From Thalassobacillus sp043497085 (GTDB lineage: Bacteria; Bacillota; Bacilli; Bacillales; Halobacillaceae): a DNA stretch of 64,000 bases. Position 1 is the stretch's first letter. Every line of letters starts with the position of its first letter. The notes under the pieces were generated by a model. It saw only the letters and a list, made by a program, of their open reading frames with translations, had not been told where the DNA came from and made no database searches. The stretch lies in assembly GCA_043497085.1 (NCBI GenBank), contig JBIEKI010000002.1; one strand, 5' to 3'. Made by a program: the position numbers and the translations under genes. Below, one piece after another: positions 50,377-59,576 of the stretch.

Positions 50377-51267
50377 ATGAAAATTGATGGTGTTTTTTCG
50401 GGTGGGGGAGTCAAAGCTCTTGCTTTTGTAGGTGCACTGCAGGTGGTTGAAAAAAGAGGCTATGTATTTCAGCGAATGGCTGGAACCTCAGCTGGTGCGA
50501 TAACTGCCAGCCTGTTAGCAGCAGGATATCGTGTTGATGAATTAGAAACTGTATTAAGGGAGCTCGATTTTGAAACTTTTGTAGATCCTCCTTTGATTGA
50601 TAGGCTGATTCCTTTTACGAAGTGGCTGCTTTTATATTTCAGAATGGGATTATATAAAGGGGATAGGCTTGAACGCTGGTTGTATGACCGATTGGCCGCC
50701 AAAGGGGTATATACTTTCCGTGACCTCCCTGCAGGGAAACTGAAAATTATTTGTTCTGATTTGACGTTAGGTAGAATCCTTGTAATTCCAGATGACTTAG
50801 AAGCATTTTATAATATAGATCCATACCAATTCCCTGTGGCAAAAGCAGTTCGAATGAGCGCCGGACTTCCTTATTATTTTACTCCTGTAAAGTTAACAGG
50901 CAAATCAAGTGTAAAATCATTGGTTGTAGATGGAGGTTTGCTAAGCAACTTTCCTATCTGGTCCTTAGAAAACCGAGATGGAAAAAGGGTGCGACCAATT
51001 CTGGGAATGAAATTAAGTAATCCCCCTAGTCAATTCCCTGAAAGGAAAATAAATAACTCCATAGAAATGTTCCACGCATTATTTTCTACAATGAAACAAG
51101 CACATGATGCACGGTATATTTCCAAGTCTAAGAGTGCAGATATTCTGTTTATTCCGGTGACCACCATAGATACAACCGATTTTCAGTTGAGTGATATCCA
51201 AAAAGATGAATTGATTGAGCTTGGAAGAGAACATGCTGAAATGTTCATAGGCACTTGGAGAAAATAA
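50377..51267 (+). CDS. yqhO: Patatin-like phospholipase YqhO
   Basis: A 296-residue patatin-fold lipase or acyl hydrolase. The oxyanion motif FSGGGVKALAFVGAL, the nucleophile Ser in GTSAGAITA and the catalytic Asp in VVDGGLLSNFPIW are intact. No signal peptide is seen, so it acts inside the cell or at the membrane. Its substrate is unknown. AGGGGGG precedes the ATG. The locus matches B. subtilis yqhO. Confidence 0.92.
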   Translation: MKIDGVFSGGGVKALAFVGALQVVEKRGYVFQRMAGTSAGAITASLLAAGYRVDELETVLRELDFETFVDPPLIDRLIPFTKWLLLYFRMGLYKGDRLERWLYDRLAAKGVYTFRDLPAGKLKIICSDLTLGRILVIPDDLEAFYNIDPYQFPVAKAVRMSAGLPYYFTPVKLTGKSSVKSLVVDGGLLSNFPIWSLENRDGKRVRPILGMKLSNPPSQFPERKINNSIEMFHALFSTMKQAHDARYISKSKSADILFIPVTTIDTTDFQLSDIQKDELIELGREHAEMFIGTWRK

Positions 51268-51308
51268 AAAAATCGAACCTCATCATTAAGATGAGGCTCG
51301 ATTTTTTT
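51268..51308. terminator. Bidirectional terminator between yqhO and yqhP
   Basis: AAAAATCGAACCTCATC and GATGAGGCTCGATTTTT pair over 17 positions with one A-C mismatch and loop ATTAA. Confidence 0.9.
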
Positions 51309-51672
51309 TCTTGTTTTTAGCTCCTTCAATGACGCGCAGGTGCGCAGCACTTGTTTTTCGTTTCTTCTTACTAAAGCCAGGGGAAGGGTTGATAGTGGAT
51401 TTCCCTTTAAGCTTAGTACCACTGTCATTTCCTTTATATTTCTTTTTTGACTGTTTGACAGCTTGTTTGTATTTTTTCATTTCATTCGATGAACCGCCTC
51501 TGCGTTTCATCATGAAATGATTAAGAACGAAGTAAAGGACTGCTGCAATACCTACCATGATCAAAAGGTTTGTCAAAAGACCCATGGCATCGGTCGCCAG
51601 CTTCATTACAAGTCCGACGACTGCAAGCCCAATCAAGACGTAAATGACAGGCGTCATACGACTGCGTGGCAT
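51286..51672 (-). CDS. yqhP: YqhP-like small membrane protein
   Basis: A 128-residue protein: two hydrophobic segments in the first 50 residues (VIYVLIGLAVVGLVMKL and LLIMVGIAAVLYFVLNHF), then a strongly basic tail with many Lys and Ser ending KKKNRASS. It is close in size to B. subtilis YqhP, at the same place between yqhO and yqhQ. Function unknown. GGGAGG lies about 11 bases upstream of the ATG. Confidence 0.8.
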   Translation of the reverse strand: MPRSRMTPVIYVLIGLAVVGLVMKLATDAMGLLTNLLIMVGIAAVLYFVLNHFMMKRRGGSSNEMKKYKQAVKQSKKKYKGNDSGTKLKGKSTINPSPGFSKKKRKTSAAHLRVIEGAKNKKKNRASS

Positions 51673-51705
51673 AATTTCATGTGCCTCCCTTCCATTTTCA
51701 AATCG

Positions 51706-52659
51706 CTAAGAGATCACCCTACTATTCTGTATACCACCTTTGCGGTCATTTTCATCATTTTCTAGCACTTTTTTAAAAGATTGTAATGCAACTTCGACTT
51801 GATCATCTTTGGGCTCTTTAGTTGTAAGAAGCTGCAGCCACAATCCTGGATACCCTAATACTCGCAAAATTGGAATGTTTCTTACTTTGTTTGTTAATTG
51901 TAGAACCTCAAAGGAAAGCCCAATAACAATAGGTATTAGAAAGATGCGATTAACAATTCTCCACCATAATGGGTCTGTCGCAACAAACATATAAACAAAC
52001 ATACCAACGATAACTGTAAACAAAATAAAACTGGATCCACATCGGTAATGGAGACGTGATTGTTTTTGAACTTCTTCTACTGTCAATGGGACATTGTTTT
52101 CATAGGCATTAATTACTTTATGTTCAGCTCCATGATATTGAAACACTCGCTTAATTATCGGTGTCATGGAAATGAAGTAAATATATGCCAATAGTAAAAC
52201 GAGTTTAAATAAGCTTTCTAGTGCTACTTGGCCGAATCTCCCTGAAATTACCGGCTCAAAAAAGTTAGCTACAAACGCGGGAGTAACCGTGAAGATAAGT
52301 TTCCCGAAGAAAAAGGATAAGACACCGATCGCTCCTACGCCTAATATCATAGCTAGTTTTGAAGTTTCTTCTTCTTTTTCAATTTGGACATCGTCATCAG
52401 GATGAACATCGTATCTTTCCGTTGAAAAATTCAGGTGTTTGGTTCCATTGGCGCTAGCTTGAATGAGAGAAACGAGACCTCTTAAAAGTGGGATCTTTTT
52501 TAGACGATTCGCTATTTTAGATTCTGTCCGTTCCAGCTCAAAATATTCAATACTTTTATCTTTTCTACGTATAGCAGTAACATAGCTTTTCTTTCCGGCA
52601 AACATGACTCCTTCTACAACAGCTTGCCCGCCGTATGCTATCGATTTTTTTTCTGACAT
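51706..52659 (-). CDS. yqhQ: YqhQ family membrane protein (DUF1385)
   Basis: A 317-residue protein with a soluble N-terminal part (IAYGGQAVVEGVMFAGKKSYVTAIR), several membrane helices and the conserved FQYHGAEHKVINAYEN and HYRCGSSFILF motifs of DUF1385. These His and Glu residues look like a metal or catalytic site, but the biochemical role is not established. It follows the B. subtilis order and is divergent from yqhR. Confidence 0.9.
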   Translation of the reverse strand: MSEKKSIAYGGQAVVEGVMFAGKKSYVTAIRRKDKSIEYFELERTESKIANRLKKIPLLRGLVSLIQASANGTKHLNFSTERYDVHPDDDVQIEKEEETSKLAMILGVGAIGVLSFFFGKLIFTVTPAFVANFFEPVISGRFGQVALESLFKLVLLLAYIYFISMTPIIKRVFQYHGAEHKVINAYENNVPLTVEEVQKQSRLHYRCGSSFILFTVIVGMFVYMFVATDPLWWRIVNRIFLIPIVIGLSFEVLQLTNKVRNIPILRVLGYPGLWLQLLTTKEPKDDQVEVALQSFKKVLENDENDRKGGIQNSRVIS

Positions 52660-52806
52660 AGATACACCAGCCTCAAGTTGAATTTACCTCTTACTTATAT
52701 TTTACAGCAAATAACAGGGTATCACTAGCCCCTTTTATTGATAACCGAGCTGATTAGCATTTTTTTTAGTCTTACGGGAAAAACTAACCGAAGGAGGTGT
52801 ATGGAT

Positions 52807-53316
52807 ATGGAAGATAAACAATTAGAGCAAAATCAACAAGAAAAACCAGTAAGCATTGTAAACAAATCATTGTTGACGGGATTTGTAGGGGGGATGATTT
52901 GGAGTATATTCGGAGCCCTTTCTTATTATTTCAGTTTTACGGAGGTTTCTCCAGCATCCTTTGTCATTCGTTCATTCTGGCAAACAAGCTGGTCTAGTGC
53001 CTTTCTTGGAGAAGTGCTGGGAATTATAGGAGTAAGTTTGGTTGCCATTATAGGTGCTCTTGTCTACTATTTAGTGTTAAAAAAGACAAATGGCATCATG
53101 CCTGGCATACTCTATGGATTGGCAATTTGGGGAGTCATATTTTATTTGCTGAACCCGATATTTGCTGCAGTCCCGGCGCTCCCGGACCTGACAAGTGATA
53201 CGATTGTAACTACTATTTGTTTATTTGTTTTATACGGAACGTTTGTCGGGTATTCCATTTCATATGAGTACCATGATTTGAATCAGCCTTCTAGTGATAC
53301 TTCCTCAGGGAAATAA
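52807..53316 (+). CDS. yqhR: YqhR / FigP, partner of SpoVAF in spore germination
   Basis: A 169-residue membrane protein with four hydrophobic segments (beginning GFVGGMIWSIFGALSYYFSF) and short charged termini. The start at 52807 is preferred because AAGGAGGTG lies 7 bases upstream; 52801 is too close. By position and layout it is YqhR, renamed FigP, reported to assemble with SpoVAF into a channel that speeds germination. spoVAF is at 23354 in this window. A forespore promoter was not identified by eye. Confidence 0.82.
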   Translation: MEDKQLEQNQQEKPVSIVNKSLLTGFVGGMIWSIFGALSYYFSFTEVSPASFVIRSFWQTSWSSAFLGEVLGIIGVSLVAIIGALVYYLVLKKTNGIMPGILYGLAIWGVIFYLLNPIFAAVPALPDLTSDTIVTTICLFVLYGTFVGYSISYEYHDLNQPSSDTSSGK

Positions 53317-53387
53317 TTATTAAAAGCACAATGATTATGATAAGATTGATTTGTGTGAATATTCTATGAGGTAATGGAGAGATCGTA

Positions 53388-53831
53388 ATGACGCGCTTAC
53401 TGGTTTTGAATGGACCCAATCTGAATTTATTAGGGAAACGGGAGCCAGGTATTTACGGCCAAGGTACCTTGAAAGATGCAGTGGATCAAGTGAAAGAAAC
53501 CGCTAAGGAACATGACGCTGAGGCTGATGATTACCAGTCGAATCATGAAGGGGATTTAGTGGATGCCATCCAACAAGCTGAAGGGAAGTACGATGGCATC
53601 ATATTTAACCCAGCTGCTTATACACATACAAGTATTGCACTTAGAGACGCCATCAGCGCAGTCGATGTTCCGGTAGTAGAGGTGCATATCTCCAATGTTC
53701 ATCAACGGGAGTCGTTCCGGCAGCACTCCATGGTTGCGCCGGTCTGTAAAGGACAGGTAGTGGGACTAGGGTTGATAGGGTACCGTCTGGCTGCATTAGC
53801 TCTTTTGGAAAGTTTTGAAAGGAGAAGATAA
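53388..53831 (+). CDS. aroQ: Type II 3-dehydroquinate dehydratase
   Basis: A 147-residue enzyme of the shikimate pathway forming a dodecamer. Motifs: LNGPNLNLLGKREPGIYG (catalytic Tyr), DYQSNHEGDLVDAIQQA, FNPAAYTHTSIALRDA and VHISNVHQRESFRQHS. AATGGAGAG precedes the ATG. It ends just before the pepP-type gene, whose ribosome site overlaps the aroQ 3' end, so the two form an operon with efp downstream. Confidence 0.97.
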   Translation: MTRLLVLNGPNLNLLGKREPGIYGQGTLKDAVDQVKETAKEHDAEADDYQSNHEGDLVDAIQQAEGKYDGIIFNPAAYTHTSIALRDAISAVDVPVVEVHISNVHQRESFRQHSMVAPVCKGQVVGLGLIGYRLAALALLESFERRR

Positions 53832-53832
53832 T

Positions 53833-54894
53833 ATGGATAAAATTAGGGGAATTAGACAAAGCATTCAGGATATGGATATAGATGCACTGTTAGTAACGAG
53901 TGACAAGAACCGTCGTTATCTTACTGGTTTCACCGGTAGTGCTGGAGCTGTTTTGATTACTGCGAAGGATGCTCTTTTCATCACTGATTTCCGTTATACT
54001 CAACAAGCAGAAGAGCAGGCAAAAGGTTATAAAATTGTCGAGCATAAAAAAGCTTTGGTAGAGGAGATTGCTGATCAAATAGATCGATTGGGTGCAAAAA
54101 CAGTAGGTTTTGAACAAGATCTTCTTACATACGGTAACCATCGTCAATATGAACAGAAATTCGGGGCAGAATTGGTGCCTACATCAGGCTTGGTTGAGAA
54201 ATTAAGGTTGATAAAGACAGAGGAAGAGATTAGTATATTAAAGGATGCTGTCAAAATAGCTGATGATGCTTTTGAACACATTTTGACCTATATCAAACCT
54301 GGAATAAGAGAAATCGATGTGGCAAATGAGCTTGAATTCTTCATGCGTAAACAGGGAGCTACTTCATCGAGTTTTGATATTATTGTAGCTTCAGGAGAAC
54401 GATCTGCTTATCCACATGGCGTAGCATCGGAAAAAGAAATTCAGACTGGAGAGCTTGTCACATTAGATTTTGGAGCCTTATATAAGGGGTATTGTTCCGA
54501 TATAACACGTACAGTCGCTGTAGGGGAAATTAGCGATGAACTGAAGAAGATATACGACACAGTTTTAGAAGCTCAATTACGTGGAATGGATGGTCTCGCT
54601 TCAGGAATTACAGGTAAAGAAGCTGATGCATTGACGAGGGATTATATTAAGGAAAAAGGATATGGAGAATATTTCGGTCACTCTACCGGTCATGGTATAG
54701 GACTTGATGTCCACGAGGGACCAGGATTATCACATCGCAGCGACAAAGTATTAGAAGCAGGTATGGTGGTAACCGTAGAACCTGGGATTTATGTTCCAGG
54801 AGTTGGCGGTTGCAGAATTGAAGACGATGCATTGATTACCGATACGGGTAATGAACGACTGAGCAAATCCCCGAAAGAATTAATTACTTTATAG
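53833..54894 (+). CDS. yqhT: Xaa-Pro aminopeptidase (M24B), YqhT
   Basis: A 353-residue cytoplasmic metallopeptidase that removes residues before proline. The two-metal site is seen in LDFGALYKGYCSDITRT (two Asp), STGHGIGLDVHEGP (His), VTVEPGIYV (Glu) and CRIEDDALI (Glu). The ATG at 53833 follows AAGGAGA. It lies immediately before efp, as in B. subtilis, which may be fitting because EF-P helps make proline-rich proteins; the link is only by context. Confidence 0.95.
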   Translation: MDKIRGIRQSIQDMDIDALLVTSDKNRRYLTGFTGSAGAVLITAKDALFITDFRYTQQAEEQAKGYKIVEHKKALVEEIADQIDRLGAKTVGFEQDLLTYGNHRQYEQKFGAELVPTSGLVEKLRLIKTEEEISILKDAVKIADDAFEHILTYIKPGIREIDVANELEFFMRKQGATSSSFDIIVASGERSAYPHGVASEKEIQTGELVTLDFGALYKGYCSDITRTVAVGEISDELKKIYDTVLEAQLRGMDGLASGITGKEADALTRDYIKEKGYGEYFGHSTGHGIGLDVHEGPGLSHRSDKVLEAGMVVTVEPGIYVPGVGGCRIEDDALITDTGNERLSKSPKELITL

Positions 54895-54923
54895 GTTAAA
54901 CCTGTGAAAAGGAGAGAATTTAA

Positions 54924-55481
54924 ATGATTTCAGTAAATGATTTTAAGACTGGATTAACTATCGAAGTAGATGGGGAAATCTGGTCTGTAGTAGAATTCCA
55001 GCATGTTAAACCTGGAAAAGGAGCAGCATTTGTGAGATCCAAGCTGCGAAACCTGAGAAATGGTAATATCCAGGAGAAAACATTCCGTGGTGGCGAAAAA
55101 GTAGAACGGGCACATATCGAAACAAATAAAATGCAATATTTATATTCCTCCGGAGATGCTCATACATTTATGGATAACAATACGTATGAACAGTTGGAAC
55201 TTCAAACAAATCAAATTGAATACGAATTGAAATTTTTGAAGGAAAATATGGAAGTCAGTATCCAAACGTATCAGGGCGAAGTTATTGGTGTTGAATTACC
55301 GAATAACGTAGAGCTTAAAGTTACGGAAACAGAGCCAGGTGTTAAAGGTGATACTGCCAGTGGCGGAACTAAACCTGCTACAGTTGAAACTGGTTTAGTT
55401 GTTCAGGTTCCTTTCTTCGTCAATGAAGGAGATACACTTATCATCAATACATCGGATGGGAAATATGTTTCCCGCGGATAA
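54924..55481 (+). CDS. efp: Translation elongation factor P
   Basis: A 185-residue factor that relieves ribosome stalling at polyproline. Domain I carries the modified loop HVKPGKGAAFVRSKLR with Lys32; domains II and III (DKYVSRG-like end ..SDGKYVSRG) are complete. AGGAGAG precedes the ATG. It ends the aroQ-yqhT-efp unit with a strong terminator. Confidence 0.98.
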   Translation: MISVNDFKTGLTIEVDGEIWSVVEFQHVKPGKGAAFVRSKLRNLRNGNIQEKTFRGGEKVERAHIETNKMQYLYSSGDAHTFMDNNTYEQLELQTNQIEYELKFLKENMEVSIQTYQGEVIGVELPNNVELKVTETEPGVKGDTASGGTKPATVETGLVVQVPFFVNEGDTLIINTSDGKYVSRG

Positions 55482-55500
55482 TTAAATAGAAATAACGCAG

Positions 55501-55537
55501 CACGTCACGATTCTCTGAATCGTGGCGTGTTTTTTTA
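55501..55537 (+). terminator. Terminator of the aroQ-efp unit
   Basis: CACGTCACGATTC and GAATCGTGGCGTG form a 13-bp stem with one wobble, loop TCT, then eight T residues. Confidence 0.95.
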
Positions 55538-55641
55538 TGGGCATTAACATTATCAGGATAGGCAGCAACTCAAGTTAAGATAATCTCCTGCGGTTCAGTC
55601 CAGTCCATTCGTCGCTTAACGTTCACTTCCGCTTTTGATGG

Positions 55642-55669
55642 TCATATACATTTTTGTAATGCATACATT
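55642..55669 (+). promoter_or_regulatory. Sigma-E-type promoter of spoIIIA
   Basis: TCATATA (55642-55648), 13 bases, CATACATT (55662-55669), close to the mother-cell sigma-E consensus (KMATATW and CATACANT). It lies about 25-35 bases before spoIIIAA, which is known to be sigma-E dependent in B. subtilis. Confidence 0.75.
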
Positions 55670-55695
55670 TACATTAAAGAGTTGGTGGATGGGGT

Positions 55696-56682
55696 GTGGT
55701 TTTGTTGAGAGAAATTATAGGGTTATTTCCTGAAGTAATGCAGCCGGTCCTTAAAAACGCAGTGGAATGGAGTTCTGTTCAGGAAATTAGAATTCGTGTT
55801 GGACAACCAGTCGAACTGGTCTACCATCAACGCTATGAATGGATAGACAGATTGATACCTACAGAGGCAGAAAAGAACCATATTCTTAATCAGGTTAGTC
55901 AATTTTCTTTGTACCGGCTTGAGGATGAATTACGAGAAGGGTTTATTACCATAGAAGGGGGACACCGTATTGGACTGGCTGGCAAAGTTAATACAACCAA
56001 TGGAACTGTCCAAGCCATCCGTTATATCTCTTCTTTCAACATAAGAGTGGCAAGGGAAAGTCGTGGAGCAGCCCGGTCATTGATGGAGCGCCTTATTCAT
56101 CAAGGAAATTACTGCAATACGTTGATAATAGGAGCACCACAAACAGGAAAAACAACACTCCTGAGAGATATCACTTACCACATCAGTACTGGATGGAAGG
56201 GAGTGGGGGCTAAAAAGGTCGCTGTCATTGATGAAAGGTCAGAACTTGGTGCAAGTATTCATGGTGTTCCCCAGCTGGATTTAGGGAGGCGTACGGACAT
56301 CATGGATGCCTGTCCTAAATCAGAAGGCATGATGATGATGATCAGGTCCATGTCACCGGAAGTGCTGGTGGTTGATGAGATAGGCCATCAAAGAGATGTG
56401 GATGCTATCCAGGAGGCGATTAATGCTGGCGTGACATTATATTGCACCGTTCATGGAAACAGTTTAGATGAATTGAGAAAACGTCCATCTATCAAACAGC
56501 TTCTGGATCAGCGGGTATTTAAGAGGTTCATTATTTTGCGTAAGGAATTCAACAGACCGGCAAGCAAAGCCGTGATCTTAAATGAAATGGAAAACATCAT
56601 GGATGTGACTGCAGGAGGGAGTGCGAATGAAGTGGATCGGAGCCCTGTTATTACTAGCCGCCACAACTTGGGTCGGGTTTGA
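55696..56682 (+). CDS. spoIIIAA: Stage III sporulation ATPase SpoIIIAA
   Basis: A secretion-type ATPase of about 325 residues, part of the SpoIIIA-SpoIIQ feeding channel that links mother cell and forespore. Walker A is IIGAPQTGKTTLLRD and Walker B VLVVDEIGH. The start may be GTG at 55696 or TTG at 55705; both have G-rich sites, and I report the longer. The 3' end overlaps spoIIIAB by 56 bases. Located in the mother cell membrane complex. Confidence 0.94.
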   Translation: MVLLREIIGLFPEVMQPVLKNAVEWSSVQEIRIRVGQPVELVYHQRYEWIDRLIPTEAEKNHILNQVSQFSLYRLEDELREGFITIEGGHRIGLAGKVNTTNGTVQAIRYISSFNIRVARESRGAARSLMERLIHQGNYCNTLIIGAPQTGKTTLLRDITYHISTGWKGVGAKKVAVIDERSELGASIHGVPQLDLGRRTDIMDACPKSEGMMMMIRSMSPEVLVVDEIGHQRDVDAIQEAINAGVTLYCTVHGNSLDELRKRPSIKQLLDQRVFKRFIILRKEFNRPASKAVILNEMENIMDVTAGGSANEVDRSPVITSRHNLGRV

Positions 56683-57139
56683 GGTTGCTCGTAAGTTCAA
56701 ACAGCGCCCAAGACAAATTAAGCAATGGAAGCATGCATTGCAGATGCTCGAAGCTGAAATGGTATTTGGGCAGACACCACTTTTGGAAGCATGTAAATAC
56801 CTATCTAAACAGTTGCAGGAGCCGATTTCGTGGTTCTTTCGTGACTTGGCTTCAGCAAAAAACGCGTCCGGTTTAGACTTCAGTCAATTATGGGAGAAAG
56901 AATTAGAGCGTCACTGGGGATATACATCCCTGGGAGAAAATGAAAAAGAGATATTGAAGCAATTTGGGCAAACACTGGGACAACAGGATCTCCTGCATCA
57001 AAAAAAACAGGTCCAATTAGCTTTAAGTCATTTAGATAGAGAACTGGAAGAAGCTCTGGGCATTTACCATCAATACAACAAAACCGTAAAAGGATTAGGA
57101 TTCCTGACTGGTTTACTTATCGTGTTGTTACTCATCTAA
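56627..57139 (+). CDS. spoIIIAB: Stage III sporulation protein SpoIIIAB
   Basis: A 170-residue protein with N- and C-terminal membrane helices and a helical centre, the GspF-like component of the SpoIIIA complex. GGAGGGAG lies before the ATG at 56627, within the spoIIIAA coding end. It is expected to interact with SpoIIIAA. Starts MKWIGALLLLAATTWVGFEVARKF. Confidence 0.93.
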   Translation: MKWIGALLLLAATTWVGFEVARKFKQRPRQIKQWKHALQMLEAEMVFGQTPLLEACKYLSKQLQEPISWFFRDLASAKNASGLDFSQLWEKELERHWGYTSLGENEKEILKQFGQTLGQQDLLHQKKQVQLALSHLDRELEEALGIYHQYNKTVKGLGFLTGLLIVLLLI

Positions 57140-57156
57140 GGAGGAGGCCGAAGACT

Positions 57157-57363
57157 GTGATTCAAGATGCCACTGTATTATTTCAAATTGCAGGAATTGG
57201 AATTATCGTAGCAATGATCCATAGCATATTGAAGCAGATGGGAAAAGAAGAAATTGCACAAGTGGTTACCCTGGTCGGGTTTATCATTGTACTCTTCATT
57301 GTTCTGAATAGTCTTGCTGATCTATTTCAGCAAATCAAATCGGTATTTTTATTCCAGGGATAG
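57157..57363 (+). CDS. spoIIIAC: Stage III sporulation protein SpoIIIAC
   Basis: A 68-residue protein with two membrane helices separated by KQMGKEEIAQ. It begins with GTG after GGAGGAGG. The conserved LLIFQIAGIGIIVAMIHS-type N-terminus (LFQIAGIGIIVAMIH) marks the family. A membrane component of the feeding channel. Confidence 0.94.
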   Translation: MIQDATVLFQIAGIGIIVAMIHSILKQMGKEEIAQVVTLVGFIIVLFIVLNSLADLFQQIKSVFLFQG

Positions 57364-57369
57364 CCTTGT

Positions 57370-57759
57370 ATGGATATCTTACAAATCGTTGCGATCAGTA
57401 TTGTCTCCAGTATATTGATTCTGTTATTGAAAGAACAGAAGTCCTCACTTGCGTTCATGCTTGCTATCTTTACAGGCTTGATTATATTTTTGACCTTGAT
57501 TCAGCAGATTTCTCATATTTTCTTATTGATTGATTATATGGCCGGAAAAGCGAACATTCATGGTATGTACGTAGAAACGATTTTAAAAATTATCGGGATA
57601 GCTTATATCGCAGAATTTGGAGCTCATTTAACTAAAGATGCAGGGTTATCTTCCATCGCTTCGAAAATCGAATTGGCAGGTAAGGTATTCATTCTTCTTC
57701 TATCTATACCAATTCTCACCGCACTGATCGAAGCGATTTTAGGTTTCTTTCCTGGATAA
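57370..57759 (+). CDS. spoIIIAD: Stage III sporulation protein SpoIIIAD
   Basis: A 129-residue protein with about four membrane helices, beginning MDILQIVAISIVSSIL. The conserved GIAYIAEFGAHLTKDAGLSSIASKIELAGK segment (split here as GIAYIAEFGAHL and DAGLSSIASKIELAGK) identifies it. It starts 6 bases after spoIIIAC and may be translated by coupling. Confidence 0.94.
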   Translation: MDILQIVAISIVSSILILLLKEQKSSLAFMLAIFTGLIIFLTLIQQISHIFLLIDYMAGKANIHGMYVETILKIIGIAYIAEFGAHLTKDAGLSSIASKIELAGKVFILLLSIPILTALIEAILGFFPG

Positions 57760-57785
57760 TGATGAAAGAAGGGGGATGGGCAGAA

Positions 57786-58958
57786 ATGATAAAGCCCTCC
57801 TTAGTCTCGCTATTATTAATCTTATTCTTCTTGTTAATCCCTGCAGAACAAACCTTCGCTGAAGTAAGTCACCCGACAGGACCTGAACCTTTAATGGAAA
57901 ACATCGATTTTCGTGAATTAAATGAATACTGGAGTTCGATCGTTCGTGAATATGGTGGTTATTTACCTGAATTGAAACAGATGAATATCAAAGAGATGGC
58001 CGAGCAGACCTCGGAGGTTACGGTAACCGATTGGCTGACAGGTTTTCTTAAATACTTTTTTCATGAATTGATTGCAAATGGCAAACTGTTGGGAAGTTTG
58101 ATTTTTTTAACTTTGTTCATCACGGTGCTGCAAACGTTACAAAGTGCATTTGAGCAGACCGCAGTAAGCAAGGTCGCATATATGATCGTCTACCTGGTAT
58201 TGATTATGCTGGCTCTCAACAGTTTTCATTTAGCCGTTTCTTATACGAGTGATGCTATCGATGCGATGAGCGCTTTTATTATCGGCTTGCTTCCATTATT
58301 GCTGGGTATCATGGCTACCTTTGGTCATATGGTGTCTTTATCATTTTTTCATCCAATTATTATTTTCCTTATTCAAGTGAGCGGTGTTCTGATTTCCAAA
58401 GTGATTCTGCCGCTATTTTATTTATCCGCTCTATTGTTGATGACTAGTTCATTGACCGATAAATATAAAGTCGATCAACTGGCGCAGCTGTTGCGTAATG
58501 TAGGCCTCGGTTTGTTAGGGACTTTCCTGACAATTTTCCTGGGAGTCATATCTGTCCAAGGTGCTGCTACCGCTATACAGGATGGGGTGGCGATGAAAAC
58601 AGCACGTTTTGTCACTGGAAACTTCGTCCCTGTAATCGGAAGGCTATTTACAGATGCTACCGATACAGTACTTGGAGCTTCGTTATTACTAAAAAATACA
58701 ATTGGATTGGCTGGAGTAATCATTGTAATTGGACTGGCTTTATTTCCCGCACTAAAAGTGTTGGCAATTGCACTTACCTTCAAAGTCGCAGCTGCTGTAC
58801 TACAGCCAATCGGAAATGGTCCCGTCGTAACAAGCATCTCTATCATCAGTAAACATATCCTGTATATATTTGCCTGTTTACTAACAGTTACCTTCATGTT
58901 CTTCCTGTTAATTGCCATTTTGGTAGCAGCAAGTAATTTGACAATGATGGTTCGGTAA
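57786..58958 (+). CDS. spoIIIAE: Stage III sporulation protein SpoIIIAE
   Basis: A 390-residue polytopic membrane protein with an N-terminal signal-like helix (LVSLLLILFFLLIPAEQTFA), a polar stretch and six or more helices. The ATG at 57786 follows GAAGGGGG; an alternative ATG at 57759 overlaps the spoIIIAD stop but has no site. It is the central membrane subunit of the SpoIIIA complex. Confidence 0.93.
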   Translation: MIKPSLVSLLLILFFLLIPAEQTFAEVSHPTGPEPLMENIDFRELNEYWSSIVREYGGYLPELKQMNIKEMAEQTSEVTVTDWLTGFLKYFFHELIANGKLLGSLIFLTLFITVLQTLQSAFEQTAVSKVAYMIVYLVLIMLALNSFHLAVSYTSDAIDAMSAFIIGLLPLLLGIMATFGHMVSLSFFHPIIIFLIQVSGVLISKVILPLFYLSALLLMTSSLTDKYKVDQLAQLLRNVGLGLLGTFLTIFLGVISVQGAATAIQDGVAMKTARFVTGNFVPVIGRLFTDATDTVLGASLLLKNTIGLAGVIIVIGLALFPALKVLAIALTFKVAAAVLQPIGNGPVVTSISIISKHILYIFACLLTVTFMFFLLIAILVAASNLTMMVR

Positions 58959-58970
58959 GGAGGGAAAACA

Positions 58971-59576
58971 GTGTCGTTCATTATTCAATGGGTGACGGAG
59001 ATCGTAATATTTCTACTCTTGGCAATGGTTATAGATTTCCTGCTCCCTTCCGGGAAAATGCAAAAGTATGCCAGACTGGCTATTTCGTTAATCCTTGTTT
59101 TGATTTTTTTAAACCCCTTGTTCAGGTTATTCAATACAGATATTAACCAGTTGATACAAACACAGGCTCAAACCTTCGCGAATCAGACCATGGAAGAAGA
59201 AACATTAAAAAAATCAGTAGAATCAAAGAAAAATGAAATACAAGCGTCCCAGGATGCATATATATTAGAACAAATGGTTGTCCAAATGAAATCACAAGCT
59301 GAAGAAACGCTGGCTCAAGACTATCAGGTGGAGATTATGGATATCAATTTTCTCTTTACTCAGGAGCAGAAGGATTTAGAACATCTCGAATCGGTGGTTG
59401 TTACATTAGCTGAAGAAGAAATGATTGATGCCATAGACCAGGTCGAGATTGACTTAGAAGCTTCTGAGGAAAAAAGAGACAAGCAAATGGATGAAGCCAT
59501 TACATCCTATTTAGCACAGCTTTGGCAGTTGGAGCAAAATCAAATAACGATTCAATGGGAGGGTGCAAATGAGTAA
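58971..59576 (+). CDS. spoIIIAF: Stage III sporulation protein SpoIIIAF
   Basis: A 201-residue protein: two N-terminal membrane helices, then a soluble domain in the intermembrane space with charged helices (EEETLKKSVESKKNEIQASQ). It starts with GTG after AAGGAGGG. SpoIIIAF has a ring-building-like fold in B. subtilis. It overlaps spoIIIAG by 8 bases. Confidence 0.92.
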   Translation: MSFIIQWVTEIVIFLLLAMVIDFLLPSGKMQKYARLAISLILVLIFLNPLFRLFNTDINQLIQTQAQTFANQTMEEETLKKSVESKKNEIQASQDAYILEQMVVQMKSQAEETLAQDYQVEIMDINFLFTQEQKDLEHLESVVVTLAEEEMIDAIDQVEIDLEASEEKRDKQMDEAITSYLAQLWQLEQNQITIQWEGANE

